From NCBI GenBank assembly GCA_016932385.1, contig JAFGCY010000063.1, forward strand, positions 1 through 64,000: a stretch of DNA of 64,000 nucleotides. The letters are read 5' to 3'. The stretch comes from a bacterium (GTDB taxonomy: Bacteria > 4484-113 > JAFGCY01). A program made the translations under genes and the position numbers. This document shows positions 52,397-61,772 of this stretch, in pieces. The notes under the pieces are model-generated. The model searched no databases and had not been told where the DNA came from. It saw only the letters and a program-made list of their open reading frames with translations. The stretch's first letter is position 1; the number at the start of each line of letters is the position of its first letter.

Positions 52397-54484
52397 ATGG
52401 GATCGCGAATTAGTTTACTGATTGTGTTATTCATCCTTGTCATGTCCGCTCTCTGCGCCTGCGGCGGCGGGCAATCCCTGGACCTGAACGCCGATGACGG
52501 GGCGGTGCTGGGTATTACCCAGCAGGGCGGCGGGTTGCCGACGATTCCGCTGGACCGCGTGGCCAGCGAGGGGAACGGGGATCCCGACGGCGGTGATATG
52601 CCCTTACCGGTGACCAAGGTTGAAGTGCTGGGCAAGGACTACCTGCTGATGAACAACGGCACGGTCAACGGTGACGCGCTGGATCTGGAAGTGCCGACGG
52701 GCGATGCGGACCTGGCCTGGGCGATCTACCGGATCAGCGACCTGGGCGATATCAAACCGCTGTCGCTGACCGTCGAGGTCCTGCCGGGCGAGTGGCAGGA
52801 CGAGTATTACATCGGCGTGGCGAACTACTCCAAACTGACTTGGGATTGGTTCGGCCCCTCGACGCTCCTGGAATACGAGATCCAGCTGGCGGAGACCGAC
52901 GATCGCTACATTACGAACCTGGGCAACTTATACTTCATCATCGTAGTGGAGCCCGACAATCTGATCAGCCACGTCAAGTCGACGCTGATTTGCGGGCCGT
53001 ACACCAGCCCGGTGCCGCCGGGTGCGCCCTACGGCCTGGAGGCCAGCGACGGCCTCTACGAGGAGATGATCGAACTAACCTGGGACGGAGGAACCGCCGC
53101 CGCCGGCTTTGAGATCTGGCGGACGACGGACGCCTACAACGAGCCCGGCCGGGACGGCGGAAACCCGACCGACCCCGACAACGGCTGGATGTTGATCGGC
53201 GAGTCACCGGATCGGATCTATCTCGATGGGATGGTGGCACCCGGGGTTGAATACTGGTACAAGGTGCGAGCCTTCAGCAGCGGCGGCGTCAGCGAATTCA
53301 GCAACCTGGATTCCGGTTTCGCCCTGGAGGGCCCGCCACCGCCCGAGCTGACGATCGACGGTTATATCGCCTTTGAAGACGACAACCGCGTGCCCGATGT
53401 GGAAGTGCTGCTGATGACGCCGTTCGGCGAGCAGTACACCACGACGGACGACGAAGGCTGCTTTGTGTTCGAGGGGCTGATCCCCGGTGATTACGTGGTC
53501 GCTCCGTTCCGGGGTGACCTGCGCTTCTGGCCGGAGTACCGCGTGGTGCTGCTGGATTACGACAGCCCAGTCGGCGAGGTCGGCTTCACCGCTTATACCG
53601 ACAGCCTGCCGCTCTACCGCGGCTGGGGCTTTACCTACGCCTGCGGCTGCCTGGAGTTGGGCGACAATCCCGACGCGGATGGCGGCCCGTTGGGCGGGGT
53701 GACCGTGACGCTGGCCGACAACGAGGGCGCTACCTGGGTCACCGAGAGCAACGAGGCGGGCTTCTGGAGCGCGCCGGAGCTGCCGGCGGGCACCTATTCA
53801 GCCACGCCGTCGAAGGACGGCTATTCCTTCCCCGAGTGTCTCTGGCTGGTCACTGTCGACGGCAGCACGGTTCCCGAGCCGCTGCCGATGTACGGCTACC
53901 TCGATTGGCAACCACCGGGCTACGACGGCATGATCGTCGGTATCGCCAACCTGCCCGATACATATGATGGCGGGACGGCCTACCTGGTCGGCCTCTCCGA
54001 GGTGGTGGAAACACCCGTGCTCGGCGGCGAGTTCTGCTTCGACAACTTGCCCAACGGCTACTACCTGGTGACGCTGTGGCACCCACAGCTCGATTTCACG
54101 CCGGCCTATATCGTGGTTGAGCTGGAGGGCGAGGCTCCGGTGGCCAGCGTGGAGTTCACCGGCGTAGCGGCGACGGACTTCGCCAAGTTCCACGGATTCC
54201 TGTTCTACCAGGACTGGGAGATCAACTACGCCGGCGTGGGCGGCATCGACGTGTATGCCTACCTGGACAACCTGGACGGTGAGACGACGGTCGCCGTGTC
54301 GGACGAGGCCGGCTACTTCAACTTCACCGACATGGACAGCGGCGATTACATCGTGATCCCGCAGGACGACTACTGGGCGTTCTATCCCACGTATCAAGAA
54401 ACCGGCGTCGGCGGCAGCGCGATTCCCGCGCCGCTGTTCTTCTATGCCGATGATTACACCGACGGCGGGCCGATGGAACGCTGA
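52397..54484 (+). CDS. Lipoprotein with Fn3-like and carboxypeptidase-regulatory-like repeats
   Basis: A 695-residue lipoprotein with lipobox L-C-A-C. After a linker of about 60 residues comes an N-terminal beta domain. A fibronectin type III-like unit follows (PGAPYGLEASDGLYEEMIELTWDGG ... YWYKVRAFSSGGVSEFSN). Then come at least four carboxypeptidase-regulatory-like (CarbopepD_reg) repeats: TIDGYIAFEDDNRVPDVEVLLM / GCFVFEGLIPGDYVV, GVTVTLADNEGATWVTE / GFWSAPELPAGTYSA, DGMIVGIANL / FCFDNLPNGYYLV, and GIDVYAYLDNL / GYFNFTDMDSGDYIV. Such repeats are surface or periplasmic scaffolds. ATG 52397 follows GGAGG. A bidirectional terminator separates it from the convergent DUF4340 gene. Confidence 0.82.
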   Translation: MGSRISLLIVLFILVMSALCACGGGQSLDLNADDGAVLGITQQGGGLPTIPLDRVASEGNGDPDGGDMPLPVTKVEVLGKDYLLMNNGTVNGDALDLEVPTGDADLAWAIYRISDLGDIKPLSLTVEVLPGEWQDEYYIGVANYSKLTWDWFGPSTLLEYEIQLAETDDRYITNLGNLYFIIVVEPDNLISHVKSTLICGPYTSPVPPGAPYGLEASDGLYEEMIELTWDGGTAAAGFEIWRTTDAYNEPGRDGGNPTDPDNGWMLIGESPDRIYLDGMVAPGVEYWYKVRAFSSGGVSEFSNLDSGFALEGPPPPELTIDGYIAFEDDNRVPDVEVLLMTPFGEQYTTTDDEGCFVFEGLIPGDYVVAPFRGDLRFWPEYRVVLLDYDSPVGEVGFTAYTDSLPLYRGWGFTYACGCLELGDNPDADGGPLGGVTVTLADNEGATWVTESNEAGFWSAPELPAGTYSATPSKDGYSFPECLWLVTVDGSTVPEPLPMYGYLDWQPPGYDGMIVGIANLPDTYDGGTAYLVGLSEVVETPVLGGEFCFDNLPNGYYLVTLWHPQLDFTPAYIVVELEGEAPVASVEFTGVAATDFAKFHGFLFYQDWEINYAGVGGIDVYAYLDNLDGETTVAVSDEAGYFNFTDMDSGDYIVIPQDDYWAFYPTYQETGVGGSAIPAPLFFYADDYTDGGPMER

Positions 54485-54501
54485 GCCCACGACCAAGCAA
54501 G

Positions 54502-54533
54502 AAAAAGGGCCGGTCCAGCGACCGGCCCTTTTT
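54502..54533. terminator. Bidirectional terminator
   Basis: AAAAA then GGGCCGGTC (54507-54515) - CAGC - GACCGGCCC (54520-54528) then TTTTT. It works in both directions and lies between the convergent lipoprotein and DUF4340 genes. Confidence 0.95.
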
Positions 54534-54551
54534 GTTTCAGCTTAGATGCCG

Positions 54552-55622
54552 TTAGCCTTCGTCGGCGTCACTCGGCAGATCGCCGGTGATTCCTTCATCG
54601 GGATTCTCGCCGGCGTTGCTCAATTCATCGCCGCCCTCCGCCGCCACGGGCGCCGTGTCGTCGAACGTCAGTTCGGCAAAGGCCAGCTCGCGGTAGGGCT
54701 TGAGGTTGTACTCCGAGATCTTGTAGACGTTGCCGTCCTGGTCCTGGACAAAGTACTGCGAGTTCTCGTCCAGGCCGATCGTCAGCGTCAGCTCGCCTTC
54801 CGGGCCGTCGAGGACCAGGTTCGGCTCGCGGCCTTCCAGCCCCGTCAATTCGGGATCCGGCTCGTCGACGAAATCGTTGGCCTTCAACTTGCTGATTTTA
54901 TCGAGCAATTCCGTGATTAGGTTCTGGTTGCCGTTGGTGCCTTCGGGCGTTTTCCAGAAGCCTTCCGCGCGCGTGAAGGTCAGCGCCTCGCCCTCGCCGT
55001 CCGGCGGCGCGATGGTGACCGATGCCAGCGTGGCGGGTTCGAACTTCCAGGGCTCCTTGCTGCGGAAATCGCGGAAGGAAAAGCCCACCAGCGACTTGAT
55101 GTTCTTGGCCGCGCGGTAGACCTCATCCTGGTTGGCCAGCCGGACGAAGGCGCCGTCGAACGAAGGCGTCGCTTTGCCCACGTACATGTCCACGGCCGGC
55201 GTTTCGCCGCCGGCGAAGACCTTCAGCCGAATCGCCTGCGCGTCGTCGACCTCGAACGTGGCCTGCTTGTCGGCCTTGTTCGTCGCCAACCCGCTGCTCA
55301 TCAGCCCCGGGACATCCTCGATCAACTTGTCGATGCGCTCCATGTTGGCCTTGTAACGCGCATCGCCGCGGACGACGAACCACTGCCCGCCTTCCTTGAG
55401 GAGTTGGAAGGGCTCGTCCGAGATCTGGTCGATCTCGAAGCCCGTCAAGGTGTCCGCCGTGACGGAACAGAGCTTGATCTCCTTGGGCGCGTTTTCATCG
55501 GGATGGTCCGCGGCGGGCTTGAACCAGCCGAACGGGTCGGTGGCGAGGACCGCCACGGCGACGAGTACCAGCATGATTACCAGCGGTAATCCGAGTCGTT
55601 TGATACCTTTGTCAGCCATCAT
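54552..55622 (-). CDS. DUF4340-domain protein of the Gld-like ABC operon
   Basis: A 356-residue protein with an N-terminal membrane anchor (about 8-30, LGLPLVIMLVLVAVAVLATDPFGWF). A beta-rich domain typical of DUF4340 follows. It repeatedly pairs a short strand with a K/R-rich segment (FEIDQISDEPFQLLKEGGQWFVV, YKANMERIDKLIEDVPGLMSSG, TFEVDDAQAIRLKVFAGGE, SDLKFFR-type). The tail is acidic. DUF4340 genes commonly lie next to gldA/gldF/gldG-like ABC genes, as here. The start (55622) abuts the stop codon of the upstream gldG-like gene, so translation is coupled. It is the last gene of the operon. Confidence 0.85.
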   Translation of the reverse strand: MMADKGIKRLGLPLVIMLVLVAVAVLATDPFGWFKPAADHPDENAPKEIKLCSVTADTLTGFEIDQISDEPFQLLKEGGQWFVVRGDARYKANMERIDKLIEDVPGLMSSGLATNKADKQATFEVDDAQAIRLKVFAGGETPAVDMYVGKATPSFDGAFVRLANQDEVYRAAKNIKSLVGFSFRDFRSKEPWKFEPATLASVTIAPPDGEGEALTFTRAEGFWKTPEGTNGNQNLITELLDKISKLKANDFVDEPDPELTGLEGREPNLVLDGPEGELTLTIGLDENSQYFVQDQDGNVYKISEYNLKPYRELAFAELTFDDTAPVAAEGGDELSNAGENPDEGITGDLPSDADEG

Positions 55623-57308
55623 CTACCCCCGAAAATCCTCGTAATAACGTGCGATTGCCCGACGGCGCTGGCCCTTGAGGAACCACAGCAGGAGCCCCAG
55701 GAGCACCAGCAGGATCGGGACGCCCAGTACGTTGATCCACCGGTAGAAACTCTTCTGTTTCTCATCCAGGCCCGTCTTCAACGGACGGGCGGTGACCGGC
55801 GTGGACCGAATGCCCATCAACTCGTCGCCCAGGAGCATCATGTCCATCGTGTTCACGAGGAACAGCAGATTCTGACGGAACTGGTCCACAAAGCCGTCGG
55901 AGAGGCCCAGGGCGCTGGTCATCACGACGATCCGGCCCTGGCCCTCGCTGTTCATGACCTGGCTGCCGGCGTCGAATTGCGGTTTGAGCGAAACAGGTTC
56001 GGTTTCCTCGCCAGCCGCAGCCGGGGGCTCGACCGGATTGGGCGGACCGCCGGGATAAGCCGTGGGCAGGTTGCCCTCGAGCATGGCCACCAAGGTAAAC
56101 GGACCTTTGGCCGGCGCGGAGCTTTCCAGGTACGGCCAGTCCTGGTCGGGTTCCAGGTTGAACGGGCTGCTAAGCGTAAACGATTTGTCGGTGGAGGAGG
56201 CCAACGGTGAGAACTTGACCCCTTCAATGTTGGTTCCCTGCAACGGACAGCACCACGGCAGGACCAGGTCTTCGAGTTGGGCGACGGCGCTGACTTCCTG
56301 GTTGAATCCGCCCGGCAGCACCTTCGGCCAGAGGTAATAGTCGCGAATGATCGTGAACAGGCCGCCGGACATCGGCGCCTGGCCACAGGACGGATCGACG
56401 ACGAGCTGCTTGTTCAGCTTGACGCCGTACTTTTCCAGCTGCTCCTCGATCGTCGGCAGGCTGGGGAAGGCCTGCTGCATGCTGCCGGACTGCTGCTGCG
56501 GCTGCATCATCGGGTCGATCATGACCAACACCTGGCCACCGTTCATGATGAACTGGTCGATGCTGTACTTCAGGCTGTCGGGCATGCCGAAGGCGCCGGC
56601 GATGATCAGGCCATCCAGGTCCTCGGGCAAGGTGCGATTGGCCTGCGGATCGACCGTAACGATCTCATACATGCCTTGCGCTCCGCCCAGCAGCTGCTTG
56701 AGCGTCTCATACTGCGGTCCCTGCTGCTGCTGGCCCTGCAGGAACGGCCCGATAAACAGGCCGAGCTTGGGCTTTTTCTCCTGCGTCAGCTTGACCAAGC
56801 GGCTGGTCAGCGCGTATTCCAGGTTGGACGGATCGGCCAGCTCGTCGGTCCGGATTGTCTCCGTGCGGTCCTCGAAACTCAGCACGAGCCCGAAGTAGAC
56901 CTTTTTCACGGTGATCGCGTCCTTTTCCGTGACGTTGATTTCCAGTTCCGGCACGCCCAGTTTCAAGGCGCGGTCCTTCTCGTCCAGGTCGTCACCGGGA
57001 TCGGTCACCTTCAGCTTGAAATGACCGCGCCCGAAGGCGACGTATTCATCCAGCTTGTCGCGGACGTCGTCCTTGATCCGCACAAACTGCGGCGGCAGGT
57101 CGGAGGACAGGAAGAACTCGGCGTTGATCGGATCGTCCATGCCCTGCAAGACCTCCTTGGTCGCGTCGCTGATGGTGAACTGCTTGTTCTCCGTCATGTC
57201 GAACCGGTGGAAGAACTTGTAGCCCACCAGGCTGACCGCCACCAGGATGATCACCACGATTACGATCTCGGCGATGTTCGTTGATGTATGCCGTAATTTA
57301 TTATTCAT
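55623..57308 (-). CDS. GldG-like ABC transporter auxiliary protein
   Basis: A 561-residue protein with an N-terminal TM helix (IAEIVIVVIILVAVSLVGYKFF) and a C-terminal TM helix (INVLGVPILLVLLGLLLWFLK), so most of it is extracytoplasmic. The domain contains the family run YALTSRLVKLTQEKKPKLG, and LDGLIIAGAFGMPDSLKYSIDQFIMNGGQVLVMIDP, matching ABC_transp_aux (GldG) proteins, where a Rossmann-like fold sits on a permease. It ends with a short basic cytoplasmic tail (KGQRRRAIARYYEDFRG). ATG 57308 after GGGGGT; a GTG 3 nt upstream is the alternative. It forms an operon with the ATPase and permease upstream and DUF4340 downstream. Confidence 0.88.
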   Translation of the reverse strand: MNNKLRHTSTNIAEIVIVVIILVAVSLVGYKFFHRFDMTENKQFTISDATKEVLQGMDDPINAEFFLSSDLPPQFVRIKDDVRDKLDEYVAFGRGHFKLKVTDPGDDLDEKDRALKLGVPELEINVTEKDAITVKKVYFGLVLSFEDRTETIRTDELADPSNLEYALTSRLVKLTQEKKPKLGLFIGPFLQGQQQQGPQYETLKQLLGGAQGMYEIVTVDPQANRTLPEDLDGLIIAGAFGMPDSLKYSIDQFIMNGGQVLVMIDPMMQPQQQSGSMQQAFPSLPTIEEQLEKYGVKLNKQLVVDPSCGQAPMSGGLFTIIRDYYLWPKVLPGGFNQEVSAVAQLEDLVLPWCCPLQGTNIEGVKFSPLASSTDKSFTLSSPFNLEPDQDWPYLESSAPAKGPFTLVAMLEGNLPTAYPGGPPNPVEPPAAAGEETEPVSLKPQFDAGSQVMNSEGQGRIVVMTSALGLSDGFVDQFRQNLLFLVNTMDMMLLGDELMGIRSTPVTARPLKTGLDEKQKSFYRWINVLGVPILLVLLGLLLWFLKGQRRRAIARYYEDFRG

Positions 57309-57318
57309 CACGCACCCC

Positions 57319-58041
57319 CTAGCTCCACTTCCGGCTTTCTACGGCGCGCACGGTCAGGTACAGGAAGAAGCAGATGACCGTGATGTAGTAGATCAGGTCG
57401 CGCGTGTCGATCACGCCGCGCATGATACTGAGGTAATGCCGTTGCAGGCCCAGGTATTCCAGCGGCGTGACCATGAAGCTCGGTACGAACATCGTGACCA
57501 GCGATTCGCCGATCATGATGGCGAAGAAGATGACCGCTACGCCGATGATGAAGGCCACGATTTGGTTGCTGGTGAAACTGCCCGCCCAGCCGCCGATGGC
57601 CAGGTAGGCCGATCCGAGCAAAAACGCGCCCAGATAACTGGTTATCACCATGCCCCAGTCCAGTCCGTTCTCGCTGAGCCCCGCCACCGTCAGCGGCGTG
57701 GTCAGCGTCAGCACCAGGACCACCGCCAGGAAGGCCACCGCCGCCAGGTACTTGCCGATCACGACTTCGCGATCGTGCACGGGCTTGGTCATCAACGACT
57801 CGATCGTGCCGCTGCGCAGTTCCTCCGCCCACTGGCGCATCGTCAGCGCCGGCATCAGCAGCAGGAACGCCCAGGGGATGATCGAGAAGAACATCCGCAT
57901 GTCGGCGTTGTTGACCAGGAAGAAGCCACGGAAGAACAGCCAGTTCATCAGCACCAGGAAGACCGTGATCACGATATAAGCGATCGGTGAGTACCAGTAG
58001 CTGCTGAATTCCTTGCGCCAGATCGCACAGATCTTACTCAT
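57319..58041 (-). CDS. GldF-like ABC-2 type permease
   Basis: A 240-residue permease with six TM helices. The family N-terminus KICAIWRKEFSSYWYSPIAYIVITVFLVLMNWLFF and the motif RQWAEELRSGTIESLMTKPVHDREVVIGKYLAAVAF (the ABC-2 coupling region) are clear. The remaining helices include LTLTTPLTVAG, GAFLLGSAYLAIGGW, IVAFIIGVAVIFFAIMIGE and IYYITVICFFLYLTVRAV. ATG 58041 chosen because GGGAGG lies 8 nt upstream; the GTG at 58050 would overlap that site. It overlaps the ATPase gene by 8 nt, consistent with tight coupling. Confidence 0.88.
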   Translation of the reverse strand: MSKICAIWRKEFSSYWYSPIAYIVITVFLVLMNWLFFRGFFLVNNADMRMFFSIIPWAFLLLMPALTMRQWAEELRSGTIESLMTKPVHDREVVIGKYLAAVAFLAVVLVLTLTTPLTVAGLSENGLDWGMVITSYLGAFLLGSAYLAIGGWAGSFTSNQIVAFIIGVAVIFFAIMIGESLVTMFVPSFMVTPLEYLGLQRHYLSIMRGVIDTRDLIYYITVICFFLYLTVRAVESRKWS

Positions 58042-59017
58042 CGCGCTCACCTCCCGCGGTGTCTTCCATGATCAGGCCGCTGCTGTGGGAACCGGTCAGC
58101 TTGAGGAAGACGTCTTCCAGGCTGGTCGTGTCGTGGTTTAGCTCCAGCAGCTTGAGGTTGTGGCCGATGGCGTAGTCGAACAGCGCCTCGCGCAGGTCGC
58201 TGCCGCGGCTGGCCGAGACCTTGAACCGCATTTCGCCGTTGGCGCGGAGCTGGTCCACGTTGCTGACTTCCGGCAGTTTGGCCAGGCCGGCGTTGATACC
58301 GGCCGGGTCGGCGGAGCCTTTCAGCGTCAGGGTGAACCGCTCTTCACCGCTGGCCATCTCCAGCAGTTCCTCGCTCGTGCCCTCGCCCACCAGCCGGCCT
58401 TCGTTGATGATCAGGATCCGGTTGCAGGTGTTCTGTGCTTCGGGCAGGATGTGCGTGCTGAGCAGGATCGCCTTTTCCTTGGCGATCTCCTTGATCAGCG
58501 CGCGAATCTCGACGATCTGGCCGGGATCGAGGCCGCTGGTCGGCTCGTCGAGGATCAGCACCGGCGGATCGCCCAGCAGCGCCTGCGCCAAGCCGACGCG
58601 CTGGCGGAAGCCTTTACTGAGCTCGCCGATGTCCTTATGGGCCATCGCTTCGATGCCGCAGATGCCGATCAGCTCGTCGATCCGCGCGCGGCGCTTGGCC
58701 GCGGGTACGCCTTGCAGATCAGCCATGAATCCCAGATAGTCCAACACGCCCATCTCATCGTAGAGCGGCGTGTTCTCCGGCAGATAGCCGATCCGGCTGC
58801 GGGCGCCCCGCGGATCCTCAAGGATGTCGAAGCCGTCGATGGTCGCCGTGCCGCTGGTCGGTGCGATGTAGCAGGTGAGGACTTTCATCGTCGTGGACTT
58901 GCCGGCGCCGTTGGGCCCCAGAAAGCCGACGATCTCACCACGACCGACTTTAAAGCTGACATTATCGACGGCCAAGGTCGTCCCATAGGACTTGGATACG
59001 TCCTTAACCTCTATCAT
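58034..59017 (-). CDS. ABC transporter ATPase (GldA-like)
   Basis: A 327-residue ATP-binding subunit. Walker A GPNGAGKS (34-41), signature LSKGFRQR (133-140), Walker B LILDEPTSGLDP (154-165) and the H-loop STHI are in order. The C-terminal extension (about 225-327) is the DUF4162-type domain common in ABC-2 exporters. Together with the permease, GldG-like protein and DUF4340 protein it forms one exporter. In gliding Bacteroidetes such sets are needed for motility; elsewhere they are of unknown substrate. SD AGGGGA before ATG 59017. Confidence 0.93.
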   Translation of the reverse strand: MIEVKDVSKSYGTTLAVDNVSFKVGRGEIVGFLGPNGAGKSTTMKVLTCYIAPTSGTATIDGFDILEDPRGARSRIGYLPENTPLYDEMGVLDYLGFMADLQGVPAAKRRARIDELIGICGIEAMAHKDIGELSKGFRQRVGLAQALLGDPPVLILDEPTSGLDPGQIVEIRALIKEIAKEKAILLSTHILPEAQNTCNRILIINEGRLVGEGTSEELLEMASGEERFTLTLKGSADPAGINAGLAKLPEVSNVDQLRANGEMRFKVSASRGSDLREALFDYAIGHNLKLLELNHDTTSLEDVFLKLTGSHSSGLIMEDTAGGERDE

Positions 59018-59183
59018 TCCAATCCCCTAAACCGGTATTAAATTTGGTTTAACTACACTGAAGTGTTATACAGACGGGTTAATTTAGCAGATGGTTCGAA
59101 TGGCTGCAAAGATTTTCCCCGAAATCGCCCGGCAAATCAGGGAAATGGGCCGTGAAATGCCCGAATTGCACCTTGGCCGGGGC

Positions 59184-59774
59184 TTAGCCGCCGCCGGCGC
59201 TGCTGACCCGTTCGAACAGCTCCGGCCAGTACTGCCTGACAGTGCTCAGCAACTGGCGTTGCCTCTGCGTTTTGTTTCCGCGGATCTCGACAATCGGTAC
59301 CTGTATGCGCGCCAACATGCCGGTGATTGCCGAATCCAGCGCGCGCTGGTAGTCCGGCGAGGTTTCCCGAAAGCCGTTGTCCTTGAGCGGGAATTGGATC
59401 GGCAGATAGAGCATCACGCGGTAGCGTGCCAGCGCCGCCAGGGCGGTTGCCTGATGGCGCGCCAGGAAATCAGGTGCGATGTTTTGGTTGACCAACAGGT
59501 AGGAGCAGTGATCGACCGGAGTGCGGTCGGCGATGGCCAAAGGCGCCTGCACGGCGTTGTCGCGGTCTTCGTAAGCGGCCAGGAAGGCGTCGTAATCGGA
59601 TTCGCGCATCGCCGCGTCGATACGCACGCCCCGCTCGGACAGCTTCCGCGCCAGTTCGGGCAGCAGTTCGGCGTTGTGCTGGGTTGTCGCCAGCTTGCGC
59701 ATCAACCAGTCGGCCAGGGTCGTCTTGCCCGTGCCGGGCGCACCGCATATCCCCAGAATTCGTGGCTGGCCCAT
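59184..59774 (-). CDS. P-loop nucleotide-binding protein of the NadR/AAA_28 type
   Basis: A 196-residue protein. Walker A G-A-P-G-T-G-K-T-T at about residues 11-19, then ELLPELARKL and PLAIADRTPVDH, a Walker B-like segment with the D-R-T/S typical of the NadR kinase-like/AAA_28 family. The rest is helical. The family includes ribosylnicotinamide kinases and uncharacterised ATPases. No N-terminal HTH or NMN-adenylyltransferase domain is present, so it is not full NadR. ATG 59774 is chosen over the start 78 nt upstream because GGAG lies 9 nt before it. TACAAT precedes it with a short leader. Confidence 0.72.
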   Translation of the reverse strand: MGQPRILGICGAPGTGKTTLADWLMRKLATTQHNAELLPELARKLSERGVRIDAAMRESDYDAFLAAYEDRDNAVQAPLAIADRTPVDHCSYLLVNQNIAPDFLARHQATALAALARYRVMLYLPIQFPLKDNGFRETSPDYQRALDSAITGMLARIQVPIVEIRGNKTQRQRQLLSTVRQYWPELFERVSSAGGG

Positions 59775-59830
59775 GCTGGTTCGCTCCAACGCATTGTAAC
59801 GCGCAGATGGTCTTAGGTGTAGATAAGCAA

Positions 59831-59857
59831 CAGGGGTGGAGCCACGCTCCACCCCTG
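59831..59857. terminator. Perfect 12-bp hairpin after the WD40 gene
   Basis: CAGGGGTGGAGC-CAC-GCTCCACCCCTG lies 29 nt beyond the stop of the minus-strand WD40 gene. It is followed on that strand by TTGCTTAT and not by a T-run, so it is a partial intrinsic terminator or an RNA-stabilising hairpin. Confidence 0.55.
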
Positions 59858-59885
59858 GTTAGAGTCTGTTTAACGCCGGGCTTGA

Positions 59886-60845
59886 CTAGAAATTGGTGTC
59901 CCAGACGCGGACCTTATAGTCGGCGCCGCCCGTGAACATCATATCCAGATCGTCGGCAATCAGGAAGTCGCGGACCGCCAGCACGTGGGCCTGCATCTCG
60001 CCGGCCTTCTCGCCGTCGTGGTTCCACAACTTGATCTTGCCGTCCTCGCCGCCGCTGACCGCCAGGCTGTCATCCGGCAGGAACGTGATGTAGTTGACGT
60101 TGCCGGCATGGGCGCGCATCTTGCGGACCAGGCTGCCCGTGGAGGCATCCCACACACGGATCTCGCCGCTGGTGCCGCCCGTGTACAGGCAGGCTTCCAG
60201 GTTGTTGAGCTGCAGGCACAGCACCTCGGCGCCGTCATAAGCCTTGATCTCGCTCTCCAACGAGCCCATCAGCGCGTCGTACACCTTGACCATGCCGTCA
60301 ACGCCGCCGGAGAACAGGTAGTCGCCGTTCTGCGTCAGGATCAGATCGTTAACGCCGTTGTAATGGGCATAGGCTTCCCACTCGAGCGTGTAACCGTCCT
60401 CGACGTTGTAGCAGCGGATCCACCCGTCGTCACCGCCGGAATAGATGTAATAACCCTCCGGATGGATGGCCAACGTCTTGGCACCGCCTTCATGCGCGGG
60501 CAGCGCGATCAGCAGCTCAAGTGTCATCGCGTCCCACACCTTGACGAATCCATCGTCACCGGCGGTCGCCATAAAGGTTGTGTCCGGGCTGATCACCAGG
60601 TCATTAACCGCAACCTGGCAGGCGGGTACGGTCTGAACCAGCTCCAGCGTATTGACATCCCACAGCTTGATCCGGCCGTCCTTGCCGCCGGAATACAGCA
60701 TGGCACCGTCGTCGGTGAGGTCAATGGCGTTCACCGCGCCGTAATGGGCGTCAACAGTCTGCACCAGGTCGGCGGGCGCCATGGCCGCGCTGGCGAATAA
60801 AAACAGTCCAATTACCCCGATAACCGCTACGATGATGTTGCGCAT
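59886..60845 (-). CDS. Exported seven-bladed WD40 repeat protein
   Basis: A 319-residue protein with a signal peptide (IIVAVIGVIGLFLFASAAMA) and seven WD-type repeats, each ending in the W-D or equivalent strand (IKLWDVNT, VKVWDAMT, IRCYNVED, VKVYDALM, IRVWDAST, IKLWNHDG, VRVWDTNF). The propeller is complete and occupies the whole mature protein, so no other domain is present. Exported WD40 proteins are unusual in most Gram-negatives. It may bind another envelope protein. ATG 60845 follows GGAGGGT. The neighbour on the other strand (61083) is also exported. Confidence 0.88.
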   Translation of the reverse strand: MRNIIVAVIGVIGLFLFASAAMAPADLVQTVDAHYGAVNAIDLTDDGAMLYSGGKDGRIKLWDVNTLELVQTVPACQVAVNDLVISPDTTFMATAGDDGFVKVWDAMTLELLIALPAHEGGAKTLAIHPEGYYIYSGGDDGWIRCYNVEDGYTLEWEAYAHYNGVNDLILTQNGDYLFSGGVDGMVKVYDALMGSLESEIKAYDGAEVLCLQLNNLEACLYTGGTSGEIRVWDASTGSLVRKMRAHAGNVNYITFLPDDSLAVSGGEDGKIKLWNHDGEKAGEMQAHVLAVRDFLIADDLDMMFTGGADYKVRVWDTNF

Positions 60846-61082
60846 CGTCGATGACCCTCCAGTTTTTTCAACTGAACGTACACAGCTGCGCCGCCCAGTT
60901 TTGAACGATTGCATACCTTACCACTTTTCCGGGCTTTTGACCATACAGATACTTCTATTGGGTATGTAAAGCAGGGCTGGTCATTCCCGTTGAACGGCTG
61001 GGATTACCAGCCGTCCCAGCAGAGCGTGCGCTGGCATGTTAGTATATGGCGGCGCCGGTTCAACCGTCGTCAAGGAACTCGT

Positions 61083-61763
61083 ATGAACAGAACTAGCATT
61101 GCGTTTATGATCCTGTTGGCTGTGTCCGTGCTGGCCGTGCCGGCGCGGGCCGAAATTTCTTTACTGGAAAAGGGACAGCTCCGGTACGGTGAAAGCATCC
61201 TGGATTTCAATGAGCAGTTGAACCGCAACGAGGAAGACTTCATCGTGCAGTTCCGGATCGACACGCCTTCCACCAACGAGATCGCCTGTATCTACAACGA
61301 AACCGAGTTCTACCATGCCCGGTTCTATCGCGGACAGTGCTATTACATCGAGCGCCGGCAGGAGCTGCCCGTCGAGGAAGTGCCGGTGCTGTTCGAGCAG
61401 TTCGGCGAGACCTACGGCGAGACACCCGAGGTTACGCAGAGCCGCGACCAGCATCTCTGGTACGCGCGCTGGATGCTGAAAAACCGCGAGATCGAATTGA
61501 CGGCCTACAGCCGGACCGACGAGTTGTTCTTCGTCAGTTACACCGAGTTCGATCCCCTGCTGCTGGGTGAAGCTCTGTACGTCCAGGAGCAGGAGGTTCA
61601 GGCGGGGGCGGTGATCGACCCGATCACCGGCCGGGCCCAGCTGCAGGAGAGCACGGAAGGCCAGGAAGGCCAAGCGGAGGGCGATCAGGACACGGAAGCA
61701 GACGATGACGATTCCGAGGAAGCGGTGCCCGAGGATCCCGTCGAGGAAGACGACTGGTATTAA
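61083..61763 (+). CDS. Exported protein with acidic tail, unknown function
   Basis: A 226-residue protein with a clean signal peptide (MNRTSIAFMILLAVSVLAVPARA). The mature part is beta-rich (DFIVQFRIDTPSTNEIACIY, FYRGQCYYIERRQ, IELTAYSRTDELFFVSYTEF). Two cysteines (in EIACIY and GQCYYIE) can form one disulphide. The last 50 residues are almost all E, D, Q and G, ending in DDWY. No family recognised. SD AAGGA before ATG 61083. It converges with lptD, with only 9 nt between the stops. Confidence 0.75.
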   Translation: MNRTSIAFMILLAVSVLAVPARAEISLLEKGQLRYGESILDFNEQLNRNEEDFIVQFRIDTPSTNEIACIYNETEFYHARFYRGQCYYIERRQELPVEEVPVLFEQFGETYGETPEVTQSRDQHLWYARWMLKNREIELTAYSRTDELFFVSYTEFDPLLLGEALYVQEQEVQAGAVIDPITGRAQLQESTEGQEGQAEGDQDTEADDDDSEEAVPEDPVEEDDWY

Positions 61764-61772
61764 GCCCGTGGC

